A DNA stretch of 64,000 nt, taken from assembly GCF_025264625.1 (NCBI RefSeq), contig NZ_CP093313.1:5642001-5706000 (forward strand), given 5' to 3'. The position numbers and the translations under genes are program-made. A model generated the notes under the pieces. That model did no database searches, had not been told where the DNA came from, and worked only from the letters and a program-made list of their open reading frames with translations. Below, in pieces: positions 8,750-17,247 of the stretch (within the stretch, counting starts at the first letter, position 1; every line of letters starts with the position of its first letter). Origin of the DNA: Occallatibacter riparius. GTDB taxonomy: Bacteria; Acidobacteriota; Terriglobia; Terriglobales; Acidobacteriaceae.

Positions 8750-9295
8750 ATGGCAACGACTGCGCTGCAAGGTCTTGAAGTCCTCTACACCCGTCAACAG
8801 ATAGCCGAACGTGTCGCCGAGATGGGCGCCGAGATTACCCGCGACCTGAAGGGCGAGAAGCTGGTGATGGTGGGGGTGCTGAAGGGGGCTGCGCCGTTTT
8901 TGTCGGACCTGGCGCGGGCCGTGCAGGTGGATGCGACATTCGACTTTGTGGCGGTGTCGAGTTACGGCAAGGGGCACAGGACGTCGGGCGCGGTGAAGCT
9001 GATCAAGGACCTGGACGAGACGGTGGAGGGCAAGAACGTTTTGATCGTCGAGGACATCTTAGATACGGGGCTGACGCTGAGCTATCTGCGCAAGCTGATG
9101 CTGAACCAGAAGCCGAAGACGCTGCGGATCGCGGCGCTGCTGGATAAGCCGTCGCGGCGGATCGAGAAGATTGATGCGGATTATGTGGGCTTCTCTATTC
9201 CGAACTTATTTGTGATTGGGTACGGGATGGATTATGCGGAGCGGTATCGGAATCTGCCGGATATCTGCTTGATGACCCCGGATCATCCGGAATGA
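8750..9295 (+). CDS. hpt: hypoxanthine phosphoribosyltransferase
   Basis: Salvages hypoxanthine (and usually guanine) with PRPP to IMP/GMP in the cytoplasm. The 181-residue protein has the PRPP-binding motif 'VLIVEDILDTGLTL' at about residues 97-110. Upstream is 'VGVLKGAAPFLSDLARAV' (the cis-peptide LKG loop), then 'SSYGKGHRTSG' (flexible loop), and 'KIDADYVGFSIPNLFVIGYG', typical of bacterial Hpt. Length is usual (about 180). The ATG at 8750 lies just after GAGGT, an unusually close ribosome-binding site. It is a single gene, divergent from the Nramp relic and DUF3303 gene. Confidence 0.95.
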   Translation: MATTALQGLEVLYTRQQIAERVAEMGAEITRDLKGEKLVMVGVLKGAAPFLSDLARAVQVDATFDFVAVSSYGKGHRTSGAVKLIKDLDETVEGKNVLIVEDILDTGLTLSYLRKLMLNQKPKTLRIAALLDKPSRRIEKIDADYVGFSIPNLFVIGYGMDYAERYRNLPDICLMTPDHPE

Positions 9296-9333
9296 GGCAG
9301 CGGGGCTGGCGGAAGCTGGATGGAAAGAACAAG

Positions 9334-9366
9334 AGCAGATTCCCTTCGCGAATGAAAGAAAGAAAA
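9334..9366 (+). repeat. dispersed intergenic repeat unit
   Basis: The 33 bases beginning 'gagcagattcccttcgcgaa' match the copy at 6203-6237 in sequence and in its trailing 'gaaagaaa' tract. It sits between hpt and the SnoaL-like gene, ending four bases before that gene's ATG, so it occupies its leader. Confidence 0.55.
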
Positions 9367-9370
9367 CAGC

Positions 9371-9772
9371 ATGGTGGATGTGAGAGAGATTCTGACGGGG
9401 GCTTATCTCGACTTTAATGCGCGGCGGCTGGATGCCGTGCTGGAGCGAATGGCACCGGATGTGGCGTGGCCGAACGGCTGGGAGGGCGGCTACGTCTACG
9501 GACATGAAGGCGTGCGAGACTACTGGACTCGGCAATGGGCGGCGATTGATCCGCACGTTGAGCCGGTGAGTATTACGGAAGAGGCGGACGGCCGGTGGGT
9601 TGTGGAGGTGCACCAGGTAGTGCGCGGGCTTACCGGCGATCAGGCGGGGCAGGTGCTGGTAGACACGATGGTTCGGCATGTGTTTCGGATGAGGGATGGA
9701 CTGATCCAAAAGATGGAGATTCAACCACCTGCGGTGGGGCTGACCGCGGCTTCGCCGCCAGACTGGGCGTGA
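9371..9772 (+). CDS. SnoaL-like / NTF2-fold protein
   Basis: 133 residues with an NTF2-like cone fold signature. It has an N-terminal helix pair ('VREILTGAYLDFNARRLDAVLERM'), then 'DVAWPNGWEGGYVYGHEGVRDYW' and 'MVRHVFRMRDGLIQKMEIQ', the last strand pair typical of SnoaL-like domains. Such proteins act as small hydrolase/isomerase-like or binding folds; no substrate can be assigned. Residues after 'KMEIQ' (PPAVGLTAASPPDWA) are atypical and probably a new tail created by a rearrangement, because a second copy of the 3' end follows at 9788-9861. Confidence 0.75.
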   Translation: MVDVREILTGAYLDFNARRLDAVLERMAPDVAWPNGWEGGYVYGHEGVRDYWTRQWAAIDPHVEPVSITEEADGRWVVEVHQVVRGLTGDQAGQVLVDTMVRHVFRMRDGLIQKMEIQPPAVGLTAASPPDWA

Positions 9773-9787
9773 GGTCTAGCCCCCTCC

Positions 9788-9861
9788 CCTGGTGGATACG
9801 AATGGTTCGGCGTGTGTATCGGATGGGGGATGGACTGATCCAAAGGATGGATATTGAATAG
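9788..9861 (+). pseudogene. duplicated 3' end of the SnoaL-like gene
   Basis: About 70 bases closely repeat 9659-9726 of the upstream gene: both encode a segment around MVR(H/R)V(F/Y)RM(R/G)DGLIQ(K/R)M(E/D)I, and here it ends with Glu and a stop (TAG 9859-9861). The copy has no start and is only the last ~20 codons. It probably preserves the native C-terminus of a tandem paralogue whose body was deleted. Confidence 0.7.
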
Positions 9862-10113
9862 GCCCCGGGGCTGGGATAGGTTCAGTGCTTTCACACCCTG
9901 TTGGCAAAAACAAAGCGACAGGATGGGGCACGGGGGTTCCAGAGCTGGGAGTGAAAATCCGGCACCTCGGAGTCGTTTTCGGCTTCTAAGTTACTGGGGC
10001 GATTCCGGGCTCGCAAGAGAGGGTACAACGGTCTATACTCTGTCCCCGGGTCTGGTCCCGGGTTGAGGGCAGATTGGACCCGAAGAGTCGTAAAGATGAA
10101 GGAGCAACGGGCA

Positions 10114-10869
<756 letters not shown>

Positions 10870-10872
10870 TCA

Positions 10873-11430
10873 ATGGCTCCCAGGTTGGGATTTCCTCAGC
10901 ACACGCCGTTTCGGCGACGGAAGGCTCGCAACTCTGCAAGCTTTACCCGGTTGAGAGAACCGAGGCCGGTCTGGACCGGGGAACCCCTTGATCTATTCGA
11001 CCGACTCGAACGACATTGGTATCCCGGGCCGGCGCGCGACGATTCCGATCGGCAGAAACGAGCGACCGAAGAAGACATCGCCAAGTTCGAAGCCGAACAC
11101 GGTGTGAAGGTTCCTGAGGACTTTCGGGAATACCTTCTGCGATTCAATGGAATCGAAGAAGATCCAGAGGTGTTCCGGTTCTGGCCGTTGCACGAGTTGC
11201 GGCCTGTTGACCTAAAATCGTTCAGGGTCCCGGATCGCGAACGATACTTCTTCTTCGCGGACTATCTGATCGAGTGCTTCTACTATGCGATTTATCTGGG
11301 CGACAGACCAGAACTGCAAAACTGGGTCGTGATTCCGTGCATGCCCAGGCAGCCGTTCGTCGCTGTCAATTTCACTGGGTTCATCGAGCTCTACCTTGAC
11401 GATGCTCGAGCCATTTATGGACCTGCCTGA
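10873..11430 (+). CDS. SMI1/KNR4 (SUKH) family protein
   Basis: 185 residues with a SUKH/SMI1-KNR4 domain at about 50-185. It has the start motif 'ATEEDIAKFEAEHGVKVPED', then 'FREYLLRFNGIEE', 'FRFWPLHELRPVD' and 'YFFFADYLIECFYYAIYLGD', all typical of the fold. Members are often immunity proteins against contact-dependent toxins, but many are single-gene proteins of unknown role. No toxin gene is visible here. The first ~35 residues are basic and not part of the domain, so the true start may differ, although no later ATG or GTG is convincing. It follows deoC by three bases. Confidence 0.78.
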   Translation: MAPRLGFPQHTPFRRRKARNSASFTRLREPRPVWTGEPLDLFDRLERHWYPGPARDDSDRQKRATEEDIAKFEAEHGVKVPEDFREYLLRFNGIEEDPEVFRFWPLHELRPVDLKSFRVPDRERYFFFADYLIECFYYAIYLGDRPELQNWVVIPCMPRQPFVAVNFTGFIELYLDDARAIYGPA

Positions 11431-11635
11431 GAAACTCACACAGCGGAAGCTGCTGTAGCTGGTTCCGGATTTGCCCAGGGAGCCCTAAAGGTATCCCTCC
11501 AGGGATAAAGCCCGAGTCATTTTTTTGGCTATTTCGGCACGACTGAAGTCGTGCCCTTTCGCGTTTTTGGCTTTATCGGTGAGACTGAAGTCGCGCCCTC
11601 TCGCAGCGCTATCAGGCCTGCAAGGCTTTTGCTGG
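11431..11635. repeat. intergenic palindromic repeats
   Basis: No gene. A near-perfect palindrome 'ggcacgactgaagtcgtgcc' lies at about 11535-11554, and a diverged second copy 'gtgagactgaagtcgcgcc' at about 11579-11597, each followed by 'ctttcgcg' or 'ctctcgca'. The two share the preceding 'ttttggct' as well, forming a tandem pair about 44 bases apart. This family is recurrent in Acidobacteria in my experience. The region separates two convergent genes. Confidence 0.55.
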
Positions 11636-12559
11636 TTACCAGAGGATACCGTCGACTGGCTGAGCGGGGGCCGGCAGTTCCGTTTCGCCCAGCATCTGCC
11701 GCAGATTGATCTCAATGGTCGTTGCGATGGCGGTCATCGGGACGTCGTGGATGCAGTTTTCGAAGGGATCTTCTAGGTCGCGTCCGATCTTCTCGAGAGC
11801 CAGGAACATGAATCCCACCAGGGTGGATCCCAGGGGGGTATACCAACCGAGGCTGGAGACCATTCCCACCGGCAGCAGCAGGCAATAAATCTGTACAAAC
11901 AATCTCGGAAAGAAGTCGAACTGCTGTGGCATGGGTGTGTTCTTGATACGCTCCAAGCCGCCCTGGGAGTCCATGAGGGACGCGAGGCTCTGATCGATGG
12001 CCTGCCATTGCCATGCGTCGAGCCAGCCGCGCTTGTGCGCTGCAATGAGTTGGGCACTCATGCGTGTCTCAATCGACAGAGCGAGGTTTTTGGTACGCGC
12101 GAGTTCGGACGTGTCTTGTTGCGGAAGCACGCGCACGAATTCGGGGACGGGATCGAGGCCGCGCAACTGCTGGCGCAATACATGAACGTACGCCACCTGA
12201 TGGAGCACGAGTTCGCGCTGGACGGCCGCAACTTCCGCCTGCTCCTGCGAGCCTGCAGCCTGTTCAGAGGAAAGCGTCGTCAATACCTGGCGGGCGAAGG
12301 TTCGGCTTCTGTTTACGATGGCGCCCCAAAGCGTGCGCGCCTCCCACCAGCGCCCATACGCTGAGCCGTTTCGGAAGCCCACAATGATGCCGATGATGGT
12401 TCCGAATGAGCCTAGCGGAAGGCTGTCGGACCCGAGCCAGGTCCAGTGGAAGACCTTGTAGAGCACAACAAATACCGTGTCCCAAAAAAGCAAGGAAAGG
12501 AGCGCTTGGCCCAACCCTCCAATCATGCGCAGCAGGCGTTCCGATTTGGCAACAATCAT
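11636..12559 (-). CDS. bestrophin-family ion channel
   Basis: 307-residue membrane protein of the bestrophin (UPF0187/YneE) family, pentameric anion or cation channels of the inner membrane. The diagnostic segment is 'IIGIIVGFRNGSAYGRWWEAR' with 'LWGAIVNRSRTFARQV' after it. The N-terminal helices ('LLSLLFWDTVFVVLYKVFHW') and the C-terminal pair ('IYCLLLPVGMVSSLGWYTPLG', 'VGFMFLALEKIGRDLEDPF') match the fold. Its start overlaps the stop of the carbonic anhydrase gene (ATGA, 12556-12559), so the two are translationally coupled. Given that partner, bicarbonate is a reasonable substrate, but that is inferred. Confidence 0.9.
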   Translation of the reverse strand: MIVAKSERLLRMIGGLGQALLSLLFWDTVFVVLYKVFHWTWLGSDSLPLGSFGTIIGIIVGFRNGSAYGRWWEARTLWGAIVNRSRTFARQVLTTLSSEQAAGSQEQAEVAAVQRELVLHQVAYVHVLRQQLRGLDPVPEFVRVLPQQDTSELARTKNLALSIETRMSAQLIAAHKRGWLDAWQWQAIDQSLASLMDSQGGLERIKNTPMPQQFDFFPRLFVQIYCLLLPVGMVSSLGWYTPLGSTLVGFMFLALEKIGRDLEDPFENCIHDVPMTAIATTIEINLRQMLGETELPAPAQPVDGILW

Positions 12560-13212
12560 GCTCCGATACCGGCTGTCGCGGTGACCGGCTCGAATGTCCT
12601 CTGGCCGTCGCGGGCGATGCGGACTGTGCCGCTCGCGATGTCATAAACCCAGCCGGAAATCGTAAGCTGGCCGCCAGCCCACGCACCGGCGACGCTGGGA
12701 TGCGTTTTCATATGGACTAGCTGGGCGAGCACGTTGACTTCGGTGAGCCGGGCAAGTTTCTCGCTCTCCCCCTCGGCGGGCCGAGCCGTGCTCTCAACAA
12801 TCTTCAGGGCGGCGCGGCCATGGTGAAGCCAATGGTCGACCGCGGGCATATCTTCTGTCGAATGGGGCTTGAGGAGAGCCTTCATTGCACCGCAATCCGA
12901 ATGCCCACAGACGACCAGGTGCTTCACCCCGAGCGCGGTCACTGCGTATTCAATGACCGCAGTTACGCCTCCGGGAGTGCCGCTGTAGGGAGGCACAAGA
13001 TTGCCGACATTCCGAGTGACGAAGACCTCTCCGGGTCCCGAGCTTGTGATGCTCTCCACGTCTACCCGCGAGTCGGCGCACGCGACGATGAGGGTGTGGG
13101 GCCTTTGCGGCCGGCTGGCCGCTAGGCGGTATTCCTCCGCTTTTGGCGTGTATACCTCTTCATGGAAGCGACGGATGCCGGCCTTCAGTTTCTCCAGTAC
13201 ATCTTCACTCAT
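12556..13212 (-). CDS. beta-class carbonic anhydrase
   Basis: Interconverts CO2 and bicarbonate. The 218-residue protein has the zinc ligands in 'VACADSRVD' (Cys, Asp-Arg dyad) and 'VVCGHSDCGAMKALL' (His and Cys), with the usual 'RNVGNLVPP' and 'GGVTAVIEYAVTALGVKHL' between. Length is typical. No signal peptide, so it is cytoplasmic. The stop overlaps the start of the bestrophin gene by four bases, giving an operon anhydrase-bestrophin. The start ATG at 13212 (MSEDVLEKLK) has GGAGGGTGAT just upstream. Confidence 0.95.
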   Translation of the reverse strand: MSEDVLEKLKAGIRRFHEEVYTPKAEEYRLAASRPQRPHTLIVACADSRVDVESITSSGPGEVFVTRNVGNLVPPYSGTPGGVTAVIEYAVTALGVKHLVVCGHSDCGAMKALLKPHSTEDMPAVDHWLHHGRAALKIVESTARPAEGESEKLARLTEVNVLAQLVHMKTHPSVAGAWAGGQLTISGWVYDIASGTVRIARDGQRTFEPVTATAGIGA

Positions 13213-13523
13213 TTATCACCCTCCTGCATCAGCAGTCATCGAAGCCTGACCCGGAACACAAGCGATGAGACTTTTCTACCGCGGGAAGATCACTTTGGTT
13301 CCCGAAATCGTGCCGGCTATTGCGCTTCAGAACAGGTAGACCACTCGTACAGGCTCCACTTCGCGGCATTTTTTCAGCAATTATTCGACTGGTTTCCTCA
13401 GCGGAACGAAAGGGCCTGACGATGATACTCGCAATCGCGTTCAAGCATGCCGGGTGAGATAACGCGCTGACACTCGCAAAATTAGCAGCGCGGGTGAATA
13501 GTAGAATTGGTTTTTCGACTCCC
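13213..13523. other. divergent intergenic region, no gene seen
   Basis: About 310 bases separate the carbonic anhydrase gene (minus) from the phosphatase gene (plus). I see no ORF with coding character, no repeat and no convincing terminator. It must hold promoters for both directions, but none is clear enough to place. Confidence 0.4.
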
Positions 13524-15335
13524 ATGTCCTCCGAGCCAAAGAATAGCCATGTCGACCACGGATTCGAGGGCGATTACCGCCCTGCCGAGATGTCGCGTAT
13601 CGACCCGGTGAACGTGCGGGTTGAGCCTGCAGATCTGACCTATCTTGTACAGCTTGCGGATGCGCTGAATACGACGCTGGACCTGCAGACGCTGCTGAAT
13701 CGCACATCAGAGCTGGTACGGGCGGTGATCAACTACCGCATCTTCGCCATCTTTCTGCTGAACGACCGCACGCATGAGCTGCGCATGCGCTTCCAGATCG
13801 GGCATACGCCCGAGGTGCAGCGGATGCGCTTTCCGCTTGGCAAGGGAGTGGTGGGGCAAGTGGCTCTGACGCGGCAGCCGATGCTGTTGAACGATGTAAG
13901 CCAGTCGCCGGCGTATTTCAATGCCAATCCCGATGTGAAATCGGAGCTGGCTGTGCCGCTGATCGCGAAGAACCGGCTGATCGGCGTGATCGATATTGAG
14001 AGCGAGGAGCTGAACCACTTCCGGCCGGAGCATCTGCACCTGCTGACGCTGACGGCGTCGCGTATTGCGCAGGCGATTGAGAATGCGCGGCTGTATGCGC
14101 GGGTGTCGCGGCAGGCGCAGACGCTGACGGTACTGAACGAGATTGCGATTGAGCTGACGTCGATTCTGGATTTGGATCCGCTGCTGGAACGCGTGGGGAA
14201 CCTTCTGCGACGGCTGATCGATTACCAGATGTTTACGGTAATGCTGCTGGATGACAAGGGCGAGGTCCTGGTGACGCGCTACGCGTGGCGGTTCGGGTAT
14301 ACGCATGCGCCGCGAAGGAAGATTCCAGTGACGGCGGGGTTGGTGGGCGCGGCGGTGCGTGAGTGGCGGGTGATCAATGCGATGGATGTGCGCAAGGACC
14401 CGCGCTATCTGGAGATGAATCCCGAGACGCGCTCGGAGATGATTGTGCCGCTGTTCTACAAGGGGCGCGTGATTGGCGTGCTGGACCTGGAGCATACGCG
14501 GACGGGGTTCTTCAACGAAGAGCACGAGCGCATGCTGGTGACGCTGGGCGCGCAGGTGGCGATTGCGATTGAGAATGCGCGGCTCTACCAGCGGGTGAGA
14601 CGGCAGGAACAGCAGTTGGAGCGTGACATCACGATGGCGCGCGAGGTGCAGCTCAGGCTGCTGCCGCCCGATCCACCGCAGCACACGAATGCGGAGGTGG
14701 CGGTGAGGTTTTTGCCGGCGCGCGCGATTGGCGGCGACCTCTACGATTTTCTGGAATATGGCGACAGCCGCAGCGCGATTGTGCTGGGGGATGTGAGCGG
14801 CAAGGCTGCGCCGGCGGCGCTGTTTGCGGCGCTGGTGAGCGGGATTATGCGGTCGGCTGCGAACCAGCGATTTGGCCCGGCGGAGATGCTGGAGCACCTG
14901 AACGAATCGCTGCAGGAGCGAAGGCTGGACTCGCAATATGTGACGATGCTGTTCGCGCTGTGGAATGACGATGAGCGCACGCTGACGGTGGCGAATTCGG
15001 GCGCGGTGCAGCCGATCATCTGCCGCGGCGGGAAGTCAACGACCGTGCGAGTGGAAGGCTTTCCACTGGGGATGTTCCCGGAAGCGTCGTATGACGAGCA
15101 GGTGATCGCGACGGAGCCGGGCGATGCGATTGTGTTTGTGTCGGACGGGATTCTGGATGCGGAGAATGCGCACGGCGATATGTACGGCGAGGAAAAGCTG
15201 GCAAGGGTGCTGTGCGGGAATCGGGATCGGCCGGCGGGGGAGATTGCTGAGGCGATTCTGCAGGATGTGAGCAAGTTCCAGGCGGGGAAAGAGCGGTTTG
15301 ATGACGAAACGATTATTGTTGTTCGCGTCAGGTGA
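13524..15335 (+). CDS. GAF-GAF-PP2C (RsbU/SpoIIE-type) serine phosphatase
   Basis: About 603 residues: two GAF sensory domains (about 45-190 and 210-370), a short coiled coil ('RRQEQQLERDITMAREVQLRLLP'), and a SpoIIE/RsbU PP2C phosphatase domain (about 400-603). The phosphatase metal-binding motifs are 'ARAIGGDLYDFL', 'VLGDVSGKAAPAALFAA', 'FVSDGILDAENAHG' and 'DDETIIVV'. Such proteins dephosphorylate an anti-sigma-factor antagonist in partner-switching networks; no antagonist or anti-sigma gene is adjacent. No membrane segment is seen, so it is a cytoplasmic sensor. Start ATG at 13524; a GTG at 13494 is in frame. The stop codon lies inside a long palindrome (15313-15350). The 409-residue ORF on the opposite strand is a shadow. 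Confidence 0.93.
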   Translation: MSSEPKNSHVDHGFEGDYRPAEMSRIDPVNVRVEPADLTYLVQLADALNTTLDLQTLLNRTSELVRAVINYRIFAIFLLNDRTHELRMRFQIGHTPEVQRMRFPLGKGVVGQVALTRQPMLLNDVSQSPAYFNANPDVKSELAVPLIAKNRLIGVIDIESEELNHFRPEHLHLLTLTASRIAQAIENARLYARVSRQAQTLTVLNEIAIELTSILDLDPLLERVGNLLRRLIDYQMFTVMLLDDKGEVLVTRYAWRFGYTHAPRRKIPVTAGLVGAAVREWRVINAMDVRKDPRYLEMNPETRSEMIVPLFYKGRVIGVLDLEHTRTGFFNEEHERMLVTLGAQVAIAIENARLYQRVRRQEQQLERDITMAREVQLRLLPPDPPQHTNAEVAVRFLPARAIGGDLYDFLEYGDSRSAIVLGDVSGKAAPAALFAALVSGIMRSAANQRFGPAEMLEHLNESLQERRLDSQYVTMLFALWNDDERTLTVANSGAVQPIICRGGKSTTVRVEGFPLGMFPEASYDEQVIATEPGDAIVFVSDGILDAENAHGDMYGEEKLARVLCGNRDRPAGEIAEAILQDVSKFQAGKERFDDETIIVVRVR

Positions 15336-15350
15336 CGCGAATAACAATAA
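15313..15350. repeat. 38-base near-perfect palindrome across the phosphatase stop codon
   Basis: Arms of 18 bases (15313-15330 and 15333-15350) match at 17 of 18 positions around a 2-base centre (gg). The TGA stop of the phosphatase gene (15333-15335) opens the right arm. It could fold as a terminator-like hairpin, but no T-tract follows. It is immediately followed by AGGGA-type repeats (15351-15376). Confidence 0.7.
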
Positions 15351-15376
15351 AGGAACAGGCAACAGGGAACAGGGAA
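15351..15376 (+). repeat. AGGGAAC-type repeat, left copy flanking the S23 gene
   Basis: The segment 'aggaacaggcaacagggaac' plus 'aggga' is a short imperfect tandem (heptad-like, ACAGGGA). An inverted copy lies at 15781-15804, on the other side of the four-helix-bundle gene. Related AGGGA/ATTAGGGA tracts lie at 17155-17182 and 19681-19712. Confidence 0.55.
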
Positions 15377-15427
15377 CCTGACCGCCCCACACGCTAAGTG
15401 CTCACGTATACGGCAGACAAGCGTGGC

Positions 15428-15829
15428 TCATTTCCTGAGTTTCGTCATTATCGCGACTAGCATGCGGCTGACCTCGTCGGAGAGCCTCTCTGCGTTTTGG
15501 CGATGTTGGTCAGAGCCGAATTTCAACCGCTTCGGTAGCATGAGCTGCGTCTGAACTTCGAAGTTTGAACCTCGAGCGTGCCCCAGGAATTGCACATACT
15601 CGCCCCTGGTGCACTTGCCATACCCCTCTGCGATATTGCTCGCGGTGGAAACCGACGCACGACGAAGCTGGTTTGTCAGCCCGAAAAGTTCCGAGTTCGG
15701 AAAATCTACAGTCAGCTTGTAAACAGCTTCGCTCAGGTCCATCGCTTTCTGCCACACGATCAAGTCTCTAAACGACTCCCTGTTGGCTGTTCCCTGTTCC
15801 CTGACTTGGTAGACTTGAGGGGAGACCAC
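15428..15829 (-). CDS. four-helix-bundle protein (S23 / 23S rRNA intervening-sequence family)
   Basis: About 110-133 residues. The core 'SFRDLIVWQKAMDLSEAVYK' then 'FGLTNQLRRASVSTASNIAEG' and 'KCTRGEYVQFLGHARGSNFEVQTQLML' is the four-helix bundle of the S23/IVP family, found within 23S rRNA intervening sequences and, as here, as stand-alone genes. Function unknown. The start is uncertain: a GTG at 15829 (133 residues) and a TTG at 15763 (111 residues) are in frame, and homologues begin just before 'SFRDL'. The 5' end runs through an AGGGAAC repeat (15781-15804), encoding 'REQGTANRE'. The gene is divergent from aroA, with 18 bases between the starts. Confidence 0.7.
   Translation of the reverse strand: MVSPQVYQVREQGTANRESFRDLIVWQKAMDLSEAVYKLTVDFPNSELFGLTNQLRRASVSTASNIAEGYGKCTRGEYVQFLGHARGSNFEVQTQLMLPKRLKFGSDQHRQNAERLSDEVSRMLVAIMTKLRK
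15781..15804 (-). repeat. AGGGAAC-type repeat, inverted right copy
   Basis: On the minus strand this reads 'tcagggaacagggaacagcc' plus 'aaca', a near match to the left copy at 15351-15376 on the + strand. The two copies therefore bracket the S23-type gene as inverted repeats about 430 bases apart. Confidence 0.55.
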
Positions 15830-15847
15830 TTCCCTTTCGGAGTCATT

Positions 15848-17149
15848 TTGGATACAGCTGCACAGGAACGCATCGTTCGGCCCGCGCGCAATATTCTTGG
15901 AAGCCTTCGCCTGCCTGGGGATAAATCCATCAGCCATCGCTATGGAATGCTCGCAGCGTTTGCCGAGGGCACGTCGCGGTTTGCCAATTTTTCGACGGGA
16001 GCGGATTGCGCTTCGACGCTGAGGTGCATGGAGGCGCTGGGCGCGAGCGTACGCAAGCTCGACGACGGCCGCGTGGAAGTGACCGGCGTGGGAGGGCAGG
16101 TGATGCCGTCGAGCGAGCCGCTCGATTGCGGCAATTCGGGATCGACGATGCGAATGATCTCGGGGCTGCTGGCGCCGCAGCAGGGGACGTTCACGCTGAT
16201 CGGCGACGCTTCCCTTTCGCGCCGGCCGATGGAGCGCGTGCGCAAGCCGCTGGCGGAGATGGGCGCGAAGATCACGCTGACCGAGGGGCATGCGCCGGTG
16301 ACGATCGAGGGCGCGGCCCTGCGGGCGATCGACTATACGACGCCGGTGCCGAGTGCACAGGTGAAGACGTGCGTGATGCTGGCAGGATTGCAGACCGAAG
16401 GCACGACGACGGTGCGTGAGGCAGTGCGGACGCGCGATCACAGCGAACTGGCGCTGCGGGCGTTCGGCGCGGAGCTGACGCGCACGATTGATTCGGTGTC
16501 GATCAAGGGACCGCAGACGCTGCATGCGATTGATGCGACGGTGCCGGGGGATATTTCTTCGGCAGCGTTCTTTCTATGCGCGGCGTCGCTGTTTCCGGGT
16601 TCGTCGCTGGTGCTGGATTCGCTGGGATTGAATCCTACGCGCGCGACGCTGCTGGATGTGCTGACCGCGCTGGGCGCGCAGATCAGCGTGCTGAATCTCG
16701 AAGAGAAGAACGCCGAACTTGTGGGCACGGTGCAGGTCTCGGCCCCGGCGGAGGGGCTGCGCTCGACGACGATCAATGGTGCGCTGGCTGCGCAGTTGAT
16801 TGATGAGCTGCCGGTGCTGGCGGCGATCGGACCGTACACGAGCGGCGGCATTCGTATTCGCGATGCGAAGGAGCTGCGCGTGAAGGAGTCGGACCGCATC
16901 GCGCTGGTGGCGAAGAATCTGCGCGCGATGGGCGCGGAGGTCGAGGAGTTCGAAGACGGGCTCGATGTGCCGGGCGGCCAGACCCTGCATGGGGCAACGA
17001 TTGACTCGGGCGGGGACCACCGCATTGCGATGGCGTTCAGCGTGGCTGCGCTCAGGGCTGAGGGCGAGACGGTGATTCAGGGAGCGGAGTCGGCGGCGAT
17101 CAGCTTTCCGGAGTTCTTTGATTTGCTGGAGCACGTGGCGGAACGCTAG
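15848..17149 (+). CDS. aroA: 3-phosphoshikimate 1-carboxyvinyltransferase (EPSP synthase)
   Basis: Joins shikimate-3-phosphate and PEP to EPSP, the sixth step of the shikimate pathway. The 433-residue protein has the substrate-binding motifs 'LPGDKSISHR' near the N-terminus, 'DCGNSGSTMRMI', 'SLSRRPMERV', 'PSAQVKTCVMLAGL', 'RTRDHSE', and 'GDHRIAMAFSVAAL' near the end. It has two EPSP alpha/beta domains and the usual length (about 430). The frame extends upstream to 15578, but that part is antisense to the S23 gene. The best start is the TTG at 15848, with GGAG six bases upstream and a normal N-terminus (DTAAQERIVRPAR). It is monocistronic and ends before a strong bidirectional terminator (17202-17229). 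Confidence 0.93.
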   Translation: MDTAAQERIVRPARNILGSLRLPGDKSISHRYGMLAAFAEGTSRFANFSTGADCASTLRCMEALGASVRKLDDGRVEVTGVGGQVMPSSEPLDCGNSGSTMRMISGLLAPQQGTFTLIGDASLSRRPMERVRKPLAEMGAKITLTEGHAPVTIEGAALRAIDYTTPVPSAQVKTCVMLAGLQTEGTTTVREAVRTRDHSELALRAFGAELTRTIDSVSIKGPQTLHAIDATVPGDISSAAFFLCAASLFPGSSLVLDSLGLNPTRATLLDVLTALGAQISVLNLEEKNAELVGTVQVSAPAEGLRSTTINGALAAQLIDELPVLAAIGPYTSGGIRIRDAKELRVKESDRIALVAKNLRAMGAEVEEFEDGLDVPGGQTLHGATIDSGGDHRIAMAFSVAALRAEGETVIQGAESAAISFPEFFDLLEHVAER

Positions 17150-17201
17150 AGGCAGGCAGTAGGGATCAGGCATTAGGGATTAGAACGCAAAAGCAAAACA
17201 G

Positions 17202-17229
17202 AAGGCCCGGAGCGTTCGCTCCGGGCCTT
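17202..17229. terminator. bidirectional intrinsic terminator between aroA and the TolC-family gene
   Basis: A 13-bp perfect stem (AAGGCCCGGAGCG / CGCTCCGGGCCTT; 17202-17214 with 17217-17229) has only TT between the arms, effectively a GTTC-type tetraloop. It is followed by TTGTTGTT on the + strand, and by TCTGTTTTGCTTTT on the minus strand. It sits between two convergent genes and serves both. Confidence 0.85.
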
Positions 17230-17247
17230 TGTTGTTGGTGCCGATGC

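Noticed and set aside
13707-14936. 409-residue minus-strand ORF
   Set aside because: Arg/His/Gln-rich antisense shadow of the GAF-GAF-PP2C gene, with no domain features.
15351-15376. Repeats considered as a CRISPR array
   Set aside because: Units are heptad-like without unique spacers; no cas genes anywhere in the window.
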